From an uncultured Clostridia bacterium (GTDB lineage: Bacteria > Bacillota > Clostridia > JAAYHZ01), in the NCBI GenBank assembly GCA_937894465.1, contig CALCRE010000047.1:11629-75628 (forward strand): DNA of 64,000 nt, given 5' to 3'. The position numbers and the translations under genes are program-made. Shown here piece after piece: positions 11,001-17,516 of this stretch. The stretch's first letter is position 1. Each line of letters opens with the position of its first letter. The notes beneath the pieces were generated by a model. The model worked only from the letters and a program-made list of their open reading frames with translations. It was not told the DNA's origin and made no database searches.

Positions 11001-12710
11001 ATCTCTTCCAAAAAGGAACTACAAGGAGCAACATTGATTGTAACACCGGATCAAACTTTAGATTATGATACCGAATACACATTGACCATACCCAAAGAAG
11101 GGCTAGGTGATGCATACGGCCATTTAATGGAAGGTGATTATATCGTAAGCTTTACAACCGGTTCGTACTATCCTGAAGTTGTGTTTACTTATCCGGGAGA
11201 GGGTATGGAAAATGCAGCAATCGATACTCAAATCCGTTTGAAGTTCAATCAGACCATAAAAGAGGGCTTGCGTTTCTCAGACATTACCGGTCTTCAATCC
11301 GATACCGGAACCATTATTATGACTCCTCAGATACAAGGAGAATACTTGGTCTTGAACTATGATGGAAAGCTTCGTGAAAGCACGGACTACACAGTCGTGA
11401 TTCCGGCCGGTGCGGTGCAAAATGATTATGAATTCGCATTGCAAGAAGATTATGTTCTGGTATTCACCACCGGTGTACTCCTGGATGGAGATGAAGAAGA
11501 TGCCGATAGCGGAAGTATTGAGTTGAATATCAATCCGAATGAAACCATGGCATGTATGGACATCAACGGTATACAAAGGTTCATACCTATCATCAGAAAC
11601 GGTAATCGTGGGGTGATAAAGATAGGAGCCATAACGGCTGATCTATTTAAAGATGACCAAAACACAGAGCTGACTGTCCCTGCTTTACCGGGGATGAATG
11701 CCTATACAGTTGAAATTCCCGCAGAACATTTAAGACAAGGGGAGTCATCCTTAACGATCCGTACTTCAATTGGCAGTATTGTTATTCCCGCTGATCTTTT
11801 GTCCAATCAAGGCGATGTCAATGGAAAAATTGTGACAATCTCCATTACGTCTGTTGACAAATCCACACTACCGGAAGATGTGAGAATAGCTGTTGGAAAC
11901 AGACCGGTTCTGCAAATTAATGTGGCGATAGACGGAGAAACTATTTCCTGGAACAACCCGAATGCCCCTGTGATGATATCTATTCCGTATGTACCAACAC
12001 AAGAAGAATTGGGTGACCCGGAAAGCATTGTTGTTTGGTACATTGACTCCAATGATCAGATCATAGTGGTTCCTAACGGAAATTACAATCCTGATGCAAA
12101 AGCAGTGACATGTATCACGACTCATTTAAGCATTTTTGCCGTAGCATATGATGATGTAGTGTTTGAAGATGTACCAAAGGATTCATGGTATGAAAAGGCT
12201 GTAAAATATATTGCGGCAAGAGGAATCACCAAAGGTACAGGAGAAGGCTTGTTCAGTCCCTTGAGCAAGCTCACCAGAGCACAGTTTATCACCATGATCA
12301 TGAGAGCCTGTAATATACAACCGGATGCCGATCCGAAAGAAAACTTTAGTGATGCGGGAGATACTTGGTATACAGGGTATCTAGCGGCGGCAAAGCGACT
12401 TGGTATATCTCAAGGGGTGGGAAACAACTTGTTTGCTCCGGGAAAAGATATAACCCGTCAAGAGATGTTTACTTTGTTGTATAACACTTTAAAAATTACA
12501 AAGCAGTTACCAGAGATCCAAGAAGGAAAACCGATTCGAACGTTGTCCGACTTCACAGATGAAGGACAAATCGATCTTTGGGCAAAGGAAGCCATGACCT
12601 TTTTAGTTGAAAGCGGCATCATCAAAGGAAGTGATGGAAAGCTGATACCGAAGGGATCGTCTATAAGAGCGGAAATGGCACAAGTGCTGTATAATTTGTT
12701 GGCGAAGTAG
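2079..12710 (+). CDS. Giant secreted S-layer-anchored multidomain protein (lectin-like, atypical Ig repeats, CARDB, three SLH domains)
   Basis: This 3543-residue protein starts at GTG 2079, 8 nt after a G-rich run (2065-2070). A signal peptide spans about residues 1-37, with likely cleavage after VYA. Residues 40-285 resemble an L-type lectin or laminin-G beta-sandwich. About 286-1155 hold nine atypical bacterial Ig-like (aBig_2-type) domains marked by STISW and DGTV motifs. About 1157-1583 hold four SbsA/Big_5-type Ig domains, followed by a PKD-like domain to 1675. The middle (1680-2265) is unassigned. About 2268-2640 carry sialidase- or propeller-like strand repeats, 2700-2925 two CARDB-type domains, 2925-3134 two more Big_5 domains, and about 3358-3543 three SLH domains that should bind secondary cell-wall polymer. 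The role is probably adhesion or glycan interaction at the cell surface. No catalytic domain is evident. Domain borders are read by eye. Confidence 0.9.
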   Translation: MKMLKKITSIILASVMCFTSMSDQLLGFTVTSTVYAEGSSATVNICYDNFADTTNLQVNGDMIENNILRFVNEGVPESIFTKDAIVLGENLSFSTAFSFKNLSPSEPAPQTKGGFIFTLQPIGNFVTTDDFQHNNISPAISIAFEFEYIDAFIPTAFSPSVKLESSSSTDFLIAQEAPPKLCSINMVTYINGDYANPISRHPLTTYYVTAEIAEYDHVWIGYDGVNKELEILYVDPSGKYTHITEPLDLVLPNEVYAGFMGSFGNAGNTNTINSWYFKDDLSIMDQGIVDADMAFLNLEMEQLEVDSIDNYTFPLCGHFGSTISWTSSNMGVVATDGTVNPPSIGEGNKTVILTAALSKGLQVRTTRPFMITVRVPDVVIVNADFEWLTDFIIKKNNDDLNHVVSNLNLPTLGNFGSVISWESNDTVILNWDGTVNRPAYNEVDKTVTLTAHITMNYYTLDKTFTVTVKAIEPTDEEKLNADASWLNLYMLNEDLSDVTSDLTLPDTGPSGSTISWASNNTTVLNADGTVARPAYTAGNVVVTLTATISKGVETTDLVFTVTVIKQAQTDVEAVSADAALLTDAVILNGNSALNNVMGHLTLPTLGANGSTISWTSNNTTVLNTDGTVTRPAYTAGNVVVTLTATISKGVETTDLVFTVTVIKQAQTDVEAVSADAALLTDAVILNGNSALNNVMGHLTLPTLGANGSTISWTSNNTTVLNTDGTVARPAYAAGNDVVSLTATISKGVETTDIVFTVTVIKQAQTDAEAVSADATLLTDNVILNGNSALNNVTGNLSLPTLGANGSTISWASNNTTVLNADGTVTRPTYTAGNIVVTLTATVSKGTETTDVVFTVTVIKQTQTDAEAVSADATLLTDDVILNGNSALNNVVNNLSLPTLGANGSTISWASDNTTVLNAGGIVTRPAYTAGNVVVTLTATVSKGVETTDVVFTVTVIKHEQTDAEAVSADAALLTDDVILNENSALDNVTGNLILPVLGANGSTISWESNNTTFLSNDGTVIRPSYTAGSKTVVITATIKKGVVTQTKSFGLTIKASDITDEERVSLDYAWLTKYNVLELNPSINSVEWNLSFPVAGPNNSVITWESDMLSVITNDGTVIRPEYGQGHKSVNVTATVTKGIFQRKAHYIYVVLQKPDLEAPMVVSSLPFNNGRALYDTKEITLVFNENIILGPAALSNPNTYGIKLQGTDTVLFRAAIENENKLIVSTTSGLSAGEYKLIIPAGTFVDKAGNQTKAYELIFMVSPKPGKLTVVSSTPKDLEVDVDVNIREILIQFDSTNLVRNTSSIPIFLREKTTKISRSSSFSVTGDTVTLRIPAPLSSGLVYEIVIPGGIVKDSNNNINEEKIIQFRTKYSGAKPVLVKTKPVNGQMNVSLNDVSIELEFSQNIDFLTLTNYITYLVDDQGNKYNFMPYKIGGSSKRWKLTTPHLSHYKQGTTYTLVGPYGTLENPDLLEFNVQFTTASNRMQVVNKSPKSWLGNPLDQKVEIEYNYPVEIGPTYWDVTFKDSKGNPVDFIREEIGKKVTFTPISLLSPSETYTVTIPEGAYKGESGYINDGIQFDFRTVQKFDISINNLIIPDQGFVDKILLFDAAEAGNIARRAGSNVSSYEWNIDGKVIGNQKYVYYTFISPGIHKLTLTIIDDKNIPYVFEKDITVNHLTDIRMTLKDNGYSPRGVFLADQNSKGIVYKLQLTQEGKTVYGEKIDVELYYKGVLQRRYNKITSKFGDDTYLFEFKPEFGAFGNYELVFTYQGVGYKEVIREPVVVSSSQATMTQVFSFRLRDIFAWNSPEYFEEAQNLQVIINGEKMLAYKKWDSQRGYYVYQINKMMLANTYYQMEIPSFKIDRWIKSIYVGKEGSDPTVISGWPLRPGGIQEISVNYDESSVLYPFTEFYFEGVSAKLVFDVEADWKEAEPGYYEIKSMNDRFNIKVRSNGSGVQKIVLDPGLELKPGENLVIRMVSKQGAASGWIYCPYFVVVPQPEILGQKLSISLQSGEYAVNWPNEFTGALGSKISMFDGVPVLDGGNFGIGGGMPTFEGDLEGDWANPEINLSFGASGGYGEKSKKKADTKYKKVKKVTTVGYEFSIEIEGAFTLTYDSQSKEWDMYGFYIMLIGDFIKEWSKGYDMMGVGFSAGVGVGGEVAGGLKVDMATDDTQYSGFIRITPRAFLRVSGDFLVASVNGYLNGWIPVEVHFPTGYIGADIQISAKIHAKALLWSKTIYEKNLLSEHWDNGKPQVVIKSLKNFKMFEDPDTFQLMSRDYINRQSVWAAQDSGLVSVMAVGFNENPDTELMMENMYPDAELMMVENQDELWLVWTDDNAERDDANRTQLRFAVQSNGTWSKPVWIHDDKTADFAPVAASTGNGVLMAWQNIGKHITEEDGLSEMLKNSEISVTQTGYTSTGVAPNIITLTSDDAVDHSPHIAAHGDQALLVWTKSTGLTTVLNAGEDQPGKDDHRLYYSAWNNGVWSTPEAISSVSETVMDAHLVMEGETGLLLYTLDMDQDLYTTEDREVFVRLYERNAWSDAIRLSNNSYHDCAPKAVFVESNWFITWLQEGNILYRYGLDGDIKDEERLQNIQGDYQIAVVPGEKPLVSLVHIKPGEDMTTGAHAFFYDLTLEQWGNSVALSDLENHVKAISLVSTQDGNINVAYTQADIITEANPIVIEGVKQFVETPAIGNQTDMKLLTYTPVHDVALSKEDGILLSTEFPLPEILTSVYVTVQNQGDYAEYVKVRIYDGDPNEQGVLIGETPMQLLPAHTSKELEIPWLVDTEEKATYHLYATIEPQFGVQEINVGNNTIDLAFSTADIAITDLIYENMVADEYVVTVTVTNTGGKTLDGATVNLESDVDGTVLETKSLGVLAPGQRTVVTYMISSEGLPLGTDGKVNLLVRVNPSEGITEDFTENNMRRFSLKPTAITVTGVSPGPKDKNVALTSNITLSFNMNVSEGTGYDRIRLIDENLNVISSKKELQGATLIVTPDQTLDYDTEYTLTIPKEGLGDAYGHLMEGDYIVSFTTGSYYPEVVFTYPGEGMENAAIDTQIRLKFNQTIKEGLRFSDITGLQSDTGTIIMTPQIQGEYLVLNYDGKLRESTDYTVVIPAGAVQNDYEFALQEDYVLVFTTGVLLDGDEEDADSGSIELNINPNETMACMDINGIQRFIPIIRNGNRGVIKIGAITADLFKDDQNTELTVPALPGMNAYTVEIPAEHLRQGESSLTIRTSIGSIVIPADLLSNQGDVNGKIVTISITSVDKSTLPEDVRIAVGNRPVLQINVAIDGETISWNNPNAPVMISIPYVPTQEELGDPESIVVWYIDSNDQIIVVPNGNYNPDAKAVTCITTHLSIFAVAYDDVVFEDVPKDSWYEKAVKYIAARGITKGTGEGLFSPLSKLTRAQFITMIMRACNIQPDADPKENFSDAGDTWYTGYLAAAKRLGISQGVGNNLFAPGKDITRQEMFTLLYNTLKITKQLPEIQEGKPIRTLSDFTDEGQIDLWAKEAMTFLVESGIIKGSDGKLIPKGSSIRAEMAQVLYNLLAK
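3783..5252 (+). repeat. Five in-frame tandem 294-bp repeats encoding 98-residue Ig-like domains
   Basis: Units begin with a Thr-Asp-(Val/Ala)-Glu-Ala-Val codon series at 3783, 4077, 4371, 4665 and 4959, giving an exact 294-bp period. The next domain begins at 5253. Units one and two differ at only about eight positions and are identical over roughly the first 195 bp, which indicates recent duplication or gene conversion. Flanking Ig domains on both sides are clearly more diverged. Such repeats can expand or contract by recombination, so copy number is likely to vary between strains and may be misassembled. Confidence 0.93.
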
Positions 12711-12802
12711 TCGGTACAACGAAATATTTACATAATCCTAATAAAACCGCACTTATATATGATACATTTAAAATATGAGTGATTTATAAGGAGTATTTGT
12801 GT

Positions 12803-14041
12803 ATGAAACTGACGAAAGAAGAGAAGTCATGGATTTTGTATGATTGCGGTAACTCGGCATATTCCATGGCTGTTACTACTGCGTTGTTTCCGATTGTTTT
12901 CGGTATGTTTGAGAATGTTCGAAGCAGTATGGATTTAGGATATTTTAATTCCATCGCAAGCATTCTCATTGCAGTTCTCAGCCCTATACTAGGTGCTATA
13001 GCAGATTACAAGGACAAGAAAAAACGATTTTTTATGTTCTTTGCAATCTTAGGAATCCTGTGCACGACATTTCTGGCTGTTGTTCCGCCATCAAGTGGAC
13101 AGTGGCAGTTGATTATTGTTTTTTATATTTTGTCTGCCATTGGTTTTTCAGGAGCGAATATTTTCTATGACTCCTTTTTGGTGGACATCACCGCGGACGA
13201 AAAAATGGATAAGGTTTCTGCAAGCGGCTTCGCATATGGATACATTGCAAGCATCATACCTTTCGGATTGAGCCTTGTGTTAATTTATTTATTAGGTATG
13301 GATAAGGCAATCGGCTATCAAATAGGGTTTGTTACCACAGCTTTATGGTGGGGGCTTTTGACCATTCCCATGATTAAGAATGTAAAGCAAAGGCACTATG
13401 TTGAACCGGAGCCTAAACCTGTGATCAACAGCTTTAAAAGACTGAAAAACACCTTTGTGAATATCAAGCAATACAAAACTGTATTTGTATTTTTAATTGC
13501 ATACTTTCTATATATCGACGGTGTGGATACCATTATTAAGATGGTGGTGCCCTATGCAACGGAAGCCTTAGGAGGTACCGCTCTAGACACATTAACATTG
13601 CTGGGTATTTTGTTAATTATACAGATCATCGCTTTTCCTTGTGCCCTTCTATACGGAAATTTGGCAAAAAAATATTCTACCCGAACCATGATTATTGTGG
13701 GTATTGTTACATACATCATTGCATGTATCGCTGCATATTTCATAACTACTGTTTGGCATATTTTTATATTAGGAGCTATGATCGGTTCAGCTCAAGGAGG
13801 AATCCAGGCATTAAGCCGATCCTATTATGCAAAAATCATACCAAAGGAGAACTCCAATGAGTTTTTTGGTTTCTTTAATATCTTTGGAAAATTTGCCGCG
13901 ATTATCGGACCCGGTGTAATGGCTTTAACTACAACATTGACAGGGAACGCAAAGTATAGTATTTTCTCGATTATACCGTTGTTTGTTTTAGGATTGATTG
14001 TATTCCTTGCTTTGCCCAAGGAACAACCTAAAGAGAATTGA
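12803..14041 (+). CDS. MFS transporter, UMF1 (Atg22-like) family
   Basis: The 412-residue protein is a 12-helix permease. Its N-terminus carries the W-x-L-Y-D-(C/W)-G-N-S-A-Y motif typical of UMF1/Atg22-like MFS proteins, and the cytosolic loop after helix 3 has the charged DYKDKKKR segment. I chose ATG 12803 because AAGGAG (12788-12793) lies 9 nt upstream; an in-frame GTG at 12779 lacks a site. The substrate is unknown, and family members are often annotated as efflux or amino-acid permeases. The gene ends 17 bp before the next coding region and probably forms an operon with the phosphodiesterase-like gene and the acetyltransferase. Confidence 0.85.
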   Translation: MKLTKEEKSWILYDCGNSAYSMAVTTALFPIVFGMFENVRSSMDLGYFNSIASILIAVLSPILGAIADYKDKKKRFFMFFAILGILCTTFLAVVPPSSGQWQLIIVFYILSAIGFSGANIFYDSFLVDITADEKMDKVSASGFAYGYIASIIPFGLSLVLIYLLGMDKAIGYQIGFVTTALWWGLLTIPMIKNVKQRHYVEPEPKPVINSFKRLKNTFVNIKQYKTVFVFLIAYFLYIDGVDTIIKMVVPYATEALGGTALDTLTLLGILLIIQIIAFPCALLYGNLAKKYSTRTMIIVGIVTYIIACIAAYFITTVWHIFILGAMIGSAQGGIQALSRSYYAKIIPKENSNEFFGFFNIFGKFAAIIGPGVMALTTTLTGNAKYSIFSIIPLFVLGLIVFLALPKEQPKEN

Positions 14042-14058
14042 TTAAGGAGATGTGAAGA

Positions 14059-15342
14059 GTGAATAAAGAAGACCGGGGAATGGCTAAGCATCTTGTGGTC
14101 ATTTCATATGACGCTTTTTCAGGGGACAATTGGGAGTTAGCCAAAAGCCTCCCTAACTTATCCCGCTTAATAAAAGAAGGAGCTTATAGCACAAAACTTA
14201 AGAGTGTTTATCCTTCATTGACTTATGTGGTGCACTCTACCATGGTGACAGGTGTATGGCCGGATAAGCATGGTGTCACACATAACCATCCCCTCCAACC
14301 TTTTGTAGAGAATCGAAATCAAATGTGGTATTGGTTTCGAGATGACTTGAAGGTTCCTACCATTTACGATGCAGTAAAGGAAGCCGGTATGAAAACTGCG
14401 GGGATCTTGTGGCCGGTGACGGCCAGATCATCCATCGACTTTAACATGCCTGAAATTGTTGCGATCAATCGAGAGAACCAGGCAATAAAAATATTGAAAA
14501 ACGGTAGTCCGTTTTTCTGTATCAGAATGCAATTAAAATATGGACATATCAGAAAAGGTATTGCGCAACCTTTTTTGGATGATTTCTCTACGACATGTGC
14601 AGTGGATATCATTAAGAGAAAAAAACCCAATCTATTGTTGTTACACCTCATTGATTTGGATGATACAAAGCATCGATACGGAACGAATAGCCCCGAAGTA
14701 CATGAAACAGTGATGCGTATGGATCAAAGGCTAGGACAAATCGTGAATGCTGTTGAAGAAGCCGGGATAGGGGAGGATACGGTTTTTATCGTCATTGGAG
14801 ATCATGGACAAATCAATGTCAACTACAGAGTTCATTTGAATAACTTATTGGAAGAACAAAACCTCATCAATGGAAACATGTGGAGGGCATATTTTCAAAC
14901 CACCGGTGGGGCTGCTTATTTACACATAAAACCGGGGGATCAAGAAGCTGAAAAAACAGCTCTTGCAGTTCTTGAGAAAGCAATCAAAATGGATGAATAC
15001 GGGATTGAATCCTTCTTCACAAGAAATGAATTAGATGGGTTGCATGTCGATCAATCCGTAAAGTATATGGTAGAAGCAAAAGAAGGATACTGCTTTGTAG
15101 ACAGCTTGTCCGATCGCATGATCGATGATTTGGGTAAGCTGGGTATTTCATATGCAACCCATGGATTTTCGCCGGATAAGGAGAGCTACAAGTGCAATGT
15201 GGTGGTCTCCGGTAAGAAAATCAAGAATGAGTATGAACTAAGCAATATGGAGATGATAGATCTTGCACCTACTATGGCAAAGATATTGGGAATTCATTTT
15301 AACTGCGACGGAAAAAGCTTGGATGAAATATTTGATGTATAA
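14059..15342 (+). CDS. Alkaline phosphatase superfamily protein (type I phosphodiesterase / nucleotide pyrophosphatase-like)
   Basis: This 427-residue protein has no signal peptide and is expected to be cytoplasmic. The metal-ligand pattern of the superfamily is visible: VISYDAFSGD near the N-terminus, a Thr/Ser-rich nucleophile region (SLTYVVHSTMVTG), LIDLDDTKHRYG in the middle, GDHGQ, and ATHGFSP near the C-terminus. These residues usually bind two zinc ions and catalyse phosphodiester or phosphonate hydrolysis. GTG 14059 is preceded by AAGGAG at 14044-14049; ATG 14080 is an alternative. The gene lies 17 bp after the MFS gene, which suggests a shared transcript. Substrate cannot be deduced. 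Confidence 0.85.
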   Translation: MNKEDRGMAKHLVVISYDAFSGDNWELAKSLPNLSRLIKEGAYSTKLKSVYPSLTYVVHSTMVTGVWPDKHGVTHNHPLQPFVENRNQMWYWFRDDLKVPTIYDAVKEAGMKTAGILWPVTARSSIDFNMPEIVAINRENQAIKILKNGSPFFCIRMQLKYGHIRKGIAQPFLDDFSTTCAVDIIKRKKPNLLLLHLIDLDDTKHRYGTNSPEVHETVMRMDQRLGQIVNAVEEAGIGEDTVFIVIGDHGQINVNYRVHLNNLLEEQNLINGNMWRAYFQTTGGAAYLHIKPGDQEAEKTALAVLEKAIKMDEYGIESFFTRNELDGLHVDQSVKYMVEAKEGYCFVDSLSDRMIDDLGKLGISYATHGFSPDKESYKCNVVVSGKKIKNEYELSNMEMIDLAPTMAKILGIHFNCDGKSLDEIFDV

Positions 15343-15383
15343 GACCGTAGTAAAAAGATGAGATTACAAAAGGAGAAGGTTCA

Positions 15384-15905
15384 TTGTATATAGATACGAA
15401 ATTAGAAGGTTTTCAGTTGAGATTCGCGAAAGAAAAAGATTGTGCTCTCATTCTGGAGTTTATAAAGGACTTGGCGGAATATGAAAAGATGTCCCATGTG
15501 GTTGTTGCCACAGAGGAGGACTTGGCGAAATATTTGTTTGAACAAAAAACAGCTGAGGTGATCATCGGAGAATATAACCGCAAGCCGGTGGCATTTGCGC
15601 TATTCTTTCATAATTTTTCTACATTCTTGGGGAAACCGGGGCTTTATCTGGAGGATGTGTATGTAAAGACCGAAATGAGAGGAAGGGGGATTGGTAGTAT
15701 CATTCTATCGTATCTTGCCAAACTGGCTAAAGAAAGAAATTGCGGACGAATGGAATGGTCTTGCTTGAATTGGAATGAGCCCTCTATTGCTTTTTATAAA
15801 AAGCTAGGAGCCGTCCCTTTGGACGAATGGACGGTTTATCGATTACAAGATGAGGCTTTGGATGATATGGCTGAGAATTTTGACCACACTTTGAGTGAGA
15901 AATAA
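15384..15905 (+). CDS. GNAT family N-acetyltransferase (diamine acetyltransferase-like)
   Basis: The 173-residue protein has a GNAT fold. The acetyl-CoA binding motif A is visible as DVYVKTEMRGRGIGS, followed by the conserved C-terminal stretch WNEPSIAFYKKLGA. The sequence pattern (YEKM near residue 32, LYLEDVYV, EWSCLNWN) is closest to the spermidine/spermine or thialysine acetyltransferase branch. It starts with TTG at 15384, supported by AAAAGGAGAAGG just upstream. It is the third gene of a probable operon beginning at 12803. The substrate is inferred from family resemblance only. Confidence 0.85.
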   Translation: MYIDTKLEGFQLRFAKEKDCALILEFIKDLAEYEKMSHVVVATEEDLAKYLFEQKTAEVIIGEYNRKPVAFALFFHNFSTFLGKPGLYLEDVYVKTEMRGRGIGSIILSYLAKLAKERNCGRMEWSCLNWNEPSIAFYKKLGAVPLDEWTVYRLQDEALDDMAENFDHTLSEK

Positions 15906-15960
15906 CTATACCTTTATGTGACAAAACTATTTTAATTAAGTAAAAAAGGTGGAAAGTGTC

Positions 15961-16116
15961 ATGAAAGATGCATTTGGTAAATTGATTTTTATTCGATATG
16001 GAAAAATGATGCATGAATGTGCTGCATTCATCGTATATCAACTGCGTTTGGCTGAAGAATCATTAGATCAAATTAAAAAGATACAATATAAAACGCATAC
16101 GTGGCAAAAGATATGA
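15961..16116 (+). CDS. Small unknown protein (51 aa) overlapping the immunity-protein gene
   Basis: A short frame begins at ATG 15961 with AAGGTGG 8-10 nt upstream, a credible ribosome binding site. It encodes a basic peptide starting MKDAFGKLIFIRYG with no recognised domain. Its last 16 bases overlap the start of the following gene at 16101, which itself lacks a good ribosome binding site. That arrangement suggests translational coupling, or that this frame is a decayed upstream segment. No homologue comes to mind. Confidence 0.35.
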   Translation: MKDAFGKLIFIRYGKMMHECAAFIVYQLRLAEESLDQIKKIQYKTHTWQKI

Positions 16117-16640
16117 AGAAACCTAGAAAGATGTTAAGTGACTGGGATGCTCCCTATATTCAATCACTGGTAAAGTTAATTGAAACACAAAGCAAATTAA
16201 CACTGGCAAATTGGGCAATTGATTATTCTGAACAAGTTATGTTACCCATATGGTATAAACATTACCCGGATGATTTGCGTCCTCGAAATGCAATGGAAGA
16301 TGCACGTTTGTGGTTAAAAGGCGTCATCAAACTGCCCCAAGCTAAAAAAACTATATTAGAATGCCATGCTGCAGCACGAGAAAGTGAAACGACTCCTGCT
16401 GCACAAGCTGCCGCAAGAGCGATCGGTCAATCTGCTTCCACCATACATTCGGCAAGACATTGTATCGGTCTTGCGCTGTACGGAGCGGTGGCAGTAACAT
16501 ACGACATCCTTGGTGTCAATATAAAGAAGGAACAATTTCAATTATATACTGAAGAGGAATGCTCAAGAATGCTGAAAGCTTTGCAATCTGTGGCTGTAGA
16601 GAACGAGCCCAATCCTGCAAAAATCGATTGGAAGTGTTAA
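16101..16640 (+). CDS. Imm5-like putative immunity protein
   Basis: This 179-residue, largely helical, soluble protein matches the family annotated as putative immunity protein / Imm5-like. Features include an aromatic-rich N-terminal helix (LANWAIDYSEQVMLPIW), YPDDLRPRNA, the alanine-rich segment ECHAAARESETTPAAQAAARA, STIHSARHCIG, and a C-terminal NEPNPAKIDW. Members are predicted to neutralise polymorphic toxins or bacteriocins, but direct evidence is sparse. No toxin gene is adjacent. Start is GTG 16101 or ATG 16113, neither with a strong ribosome binding site; the upstream small frame overlaps, so coupling is possible. Confidence 0.75.
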   Translation: MAKDMKKPRKMLSDWDAPYIQSLVKLIETQSKLTLANWAIDYSEQVMLPIWYKHYPDDLRPRNAMEDARLWLKGVIKLPQAKKTILECHAAARESETTPAAQAAARAIGQSASTIHSARHCIGLALYGAVAVTYDILGVNIKKEQFQLYTEEECSRMLKALQSVAVENEPNPAKIDWKC

Positions 16641-16665
16641 CATAAAAACAAAAGAAAATAAAAGG

Positions 16666-16708
16666 TATCGCACGATATATTGATTTAATACGTGCGATAT
16701 GATATGAT
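16666..16708 (+). promoter_or_regulatory. Promoter with overlapping palindromic operator for the Phd-Uma2 gene
   Basis: A promoter of TTGATT (16680-16685), 17 bp, then TATGAT (16703-16708) is overlapped by a perfect 9-bp inverted repeat. TATCGCACG (16666-16674) lies just upstream of the -35 and CGTGCGATA (16691-16699) lies between -35 and -10. Phd/YefM antitoxins bind palindromes at their own promoters, so this is very likely an autoregulatory operator for the gene at 16748. Binding is inferred. Confidence 0.65.
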
Positions 16709-16747
16709 GATCGTATGATAATAAAACTAATCGTACGGGGTGATGTT

Positions 16748-17506
16748 ATGAATGATCAAAAGAGGAACAAAATCATTACTGCAACGGAATTGAAGCGGAA
16801 TTTGGGAAAGTACTTGGATTATGTCATTGACAACAATGAGGTAGTGATCTCTAAGAATGGAGAAAAGGCTGTTCGCATGACTCCTTATTTGTCGGACTAT
16901 TCAAGATATGAGTTGATGCAACTCAAAGAACAAGCATTAGATTATCAGTATGGGGGCAAAACAGTATCCTACGAGGAGTTCATGGAAATCTATGAAAAGA
17001 GTGAACTGAGGATGGAGTTTATTGATGGTCAGATCGTCATATTGGATTCCCCTAGTTTTAGGCATCAAGAAATATCCGGTCGTTTATTCATCATTTTCAG
17101 CCAGTTTCTAAAAAGCAAGAAATGCAAAGTTATTTTTGCACCCTTTGATGTTCATTTTTATAAGCCGGAAATCAAGGATCCGGATGTTTGTCAGCCGGAT
17201 TTATTGATTGCTTGTGATACCGATGAAAAAATCAATGAAAAAGGTCGTTATATGGGAACACCTTCGCTAGTGGTAGAAATTCTTTCTCCTAGCACATGTT
17301 CAAAAGATATGGTAAAAAAGCTAAACACATATATGCTTTCAGGTGTAAAGGAATACTGGGTAATAGATCCGGAGCAAAAAACAATCATCATTTATGGTTT
17401 CAATAATGTGCAAATAGCAGGCTTTTTTATCTACAAAAATGATGAAACGGCAGCATCGAGTGCATTTGAGGGACTTGTAGCACCCTTGTCAGAAATATTT
17501 GGTTAA
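16748..17506 (+). CDS. Fusion of Phd/YefM-type antitoxin domain and Uma2 family PD-(D/E)XK nuclease-like domain
   Basis: The 252-residue protein starts at ATG 16748, 4 nt after GGGGTGAT. Residues 9-46 match a Phd/YefM antitoxin fold (TATELKRNLGKYLDYV followed by VVISKNGEKAVRMTPY). Residues 75-250 match the Uma2 (DUF820) restriction-endonuclease-like family. Candidate active-site residues are D151 in QPDLL and E177 in VVEILSPST, with nearby lysines and the KEYWVIDP strand. Phd domains normally bind DNA and neutralise a separate toxin; here the partner in the same chain is a nuclease-like domain. It could be a self-restrained nuclease or a DNA-targeted Uma2 protein. The gene stands alone behind its own palindromic promoter. 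Confidence 0.8.
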   Translation: MNDQKRNKIITATELKRNLGKYLDYVIDNNEVVISKNGEKAVRMTPYLSDYSRYELMQLKEQALDYQYGGKTVSYEEFMEIYEKSELRMEFIDGQIVILDSPSFRHQEISGRLFIIFSQFLKSKKCKVIFAPFDVHFYKPEIKDPDVCQPDLLIACDTDEKINEKGRYMGTPSLVVEILSPSTCSKDMVKKLNTYMLSGVKEYWVIDPEQKTIIIYGFNNVQIAGFFIYKNDETAASSAFEGLVAPLSEIFG

Positions 17507-17516
17507 ACATATTTCT

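Noticed and set aside
12711..12802. Possible terminator between the giant gene and the MFS gene
   Set aside because: The region is AT-rich but has no stable inverted repeat with a T-run.
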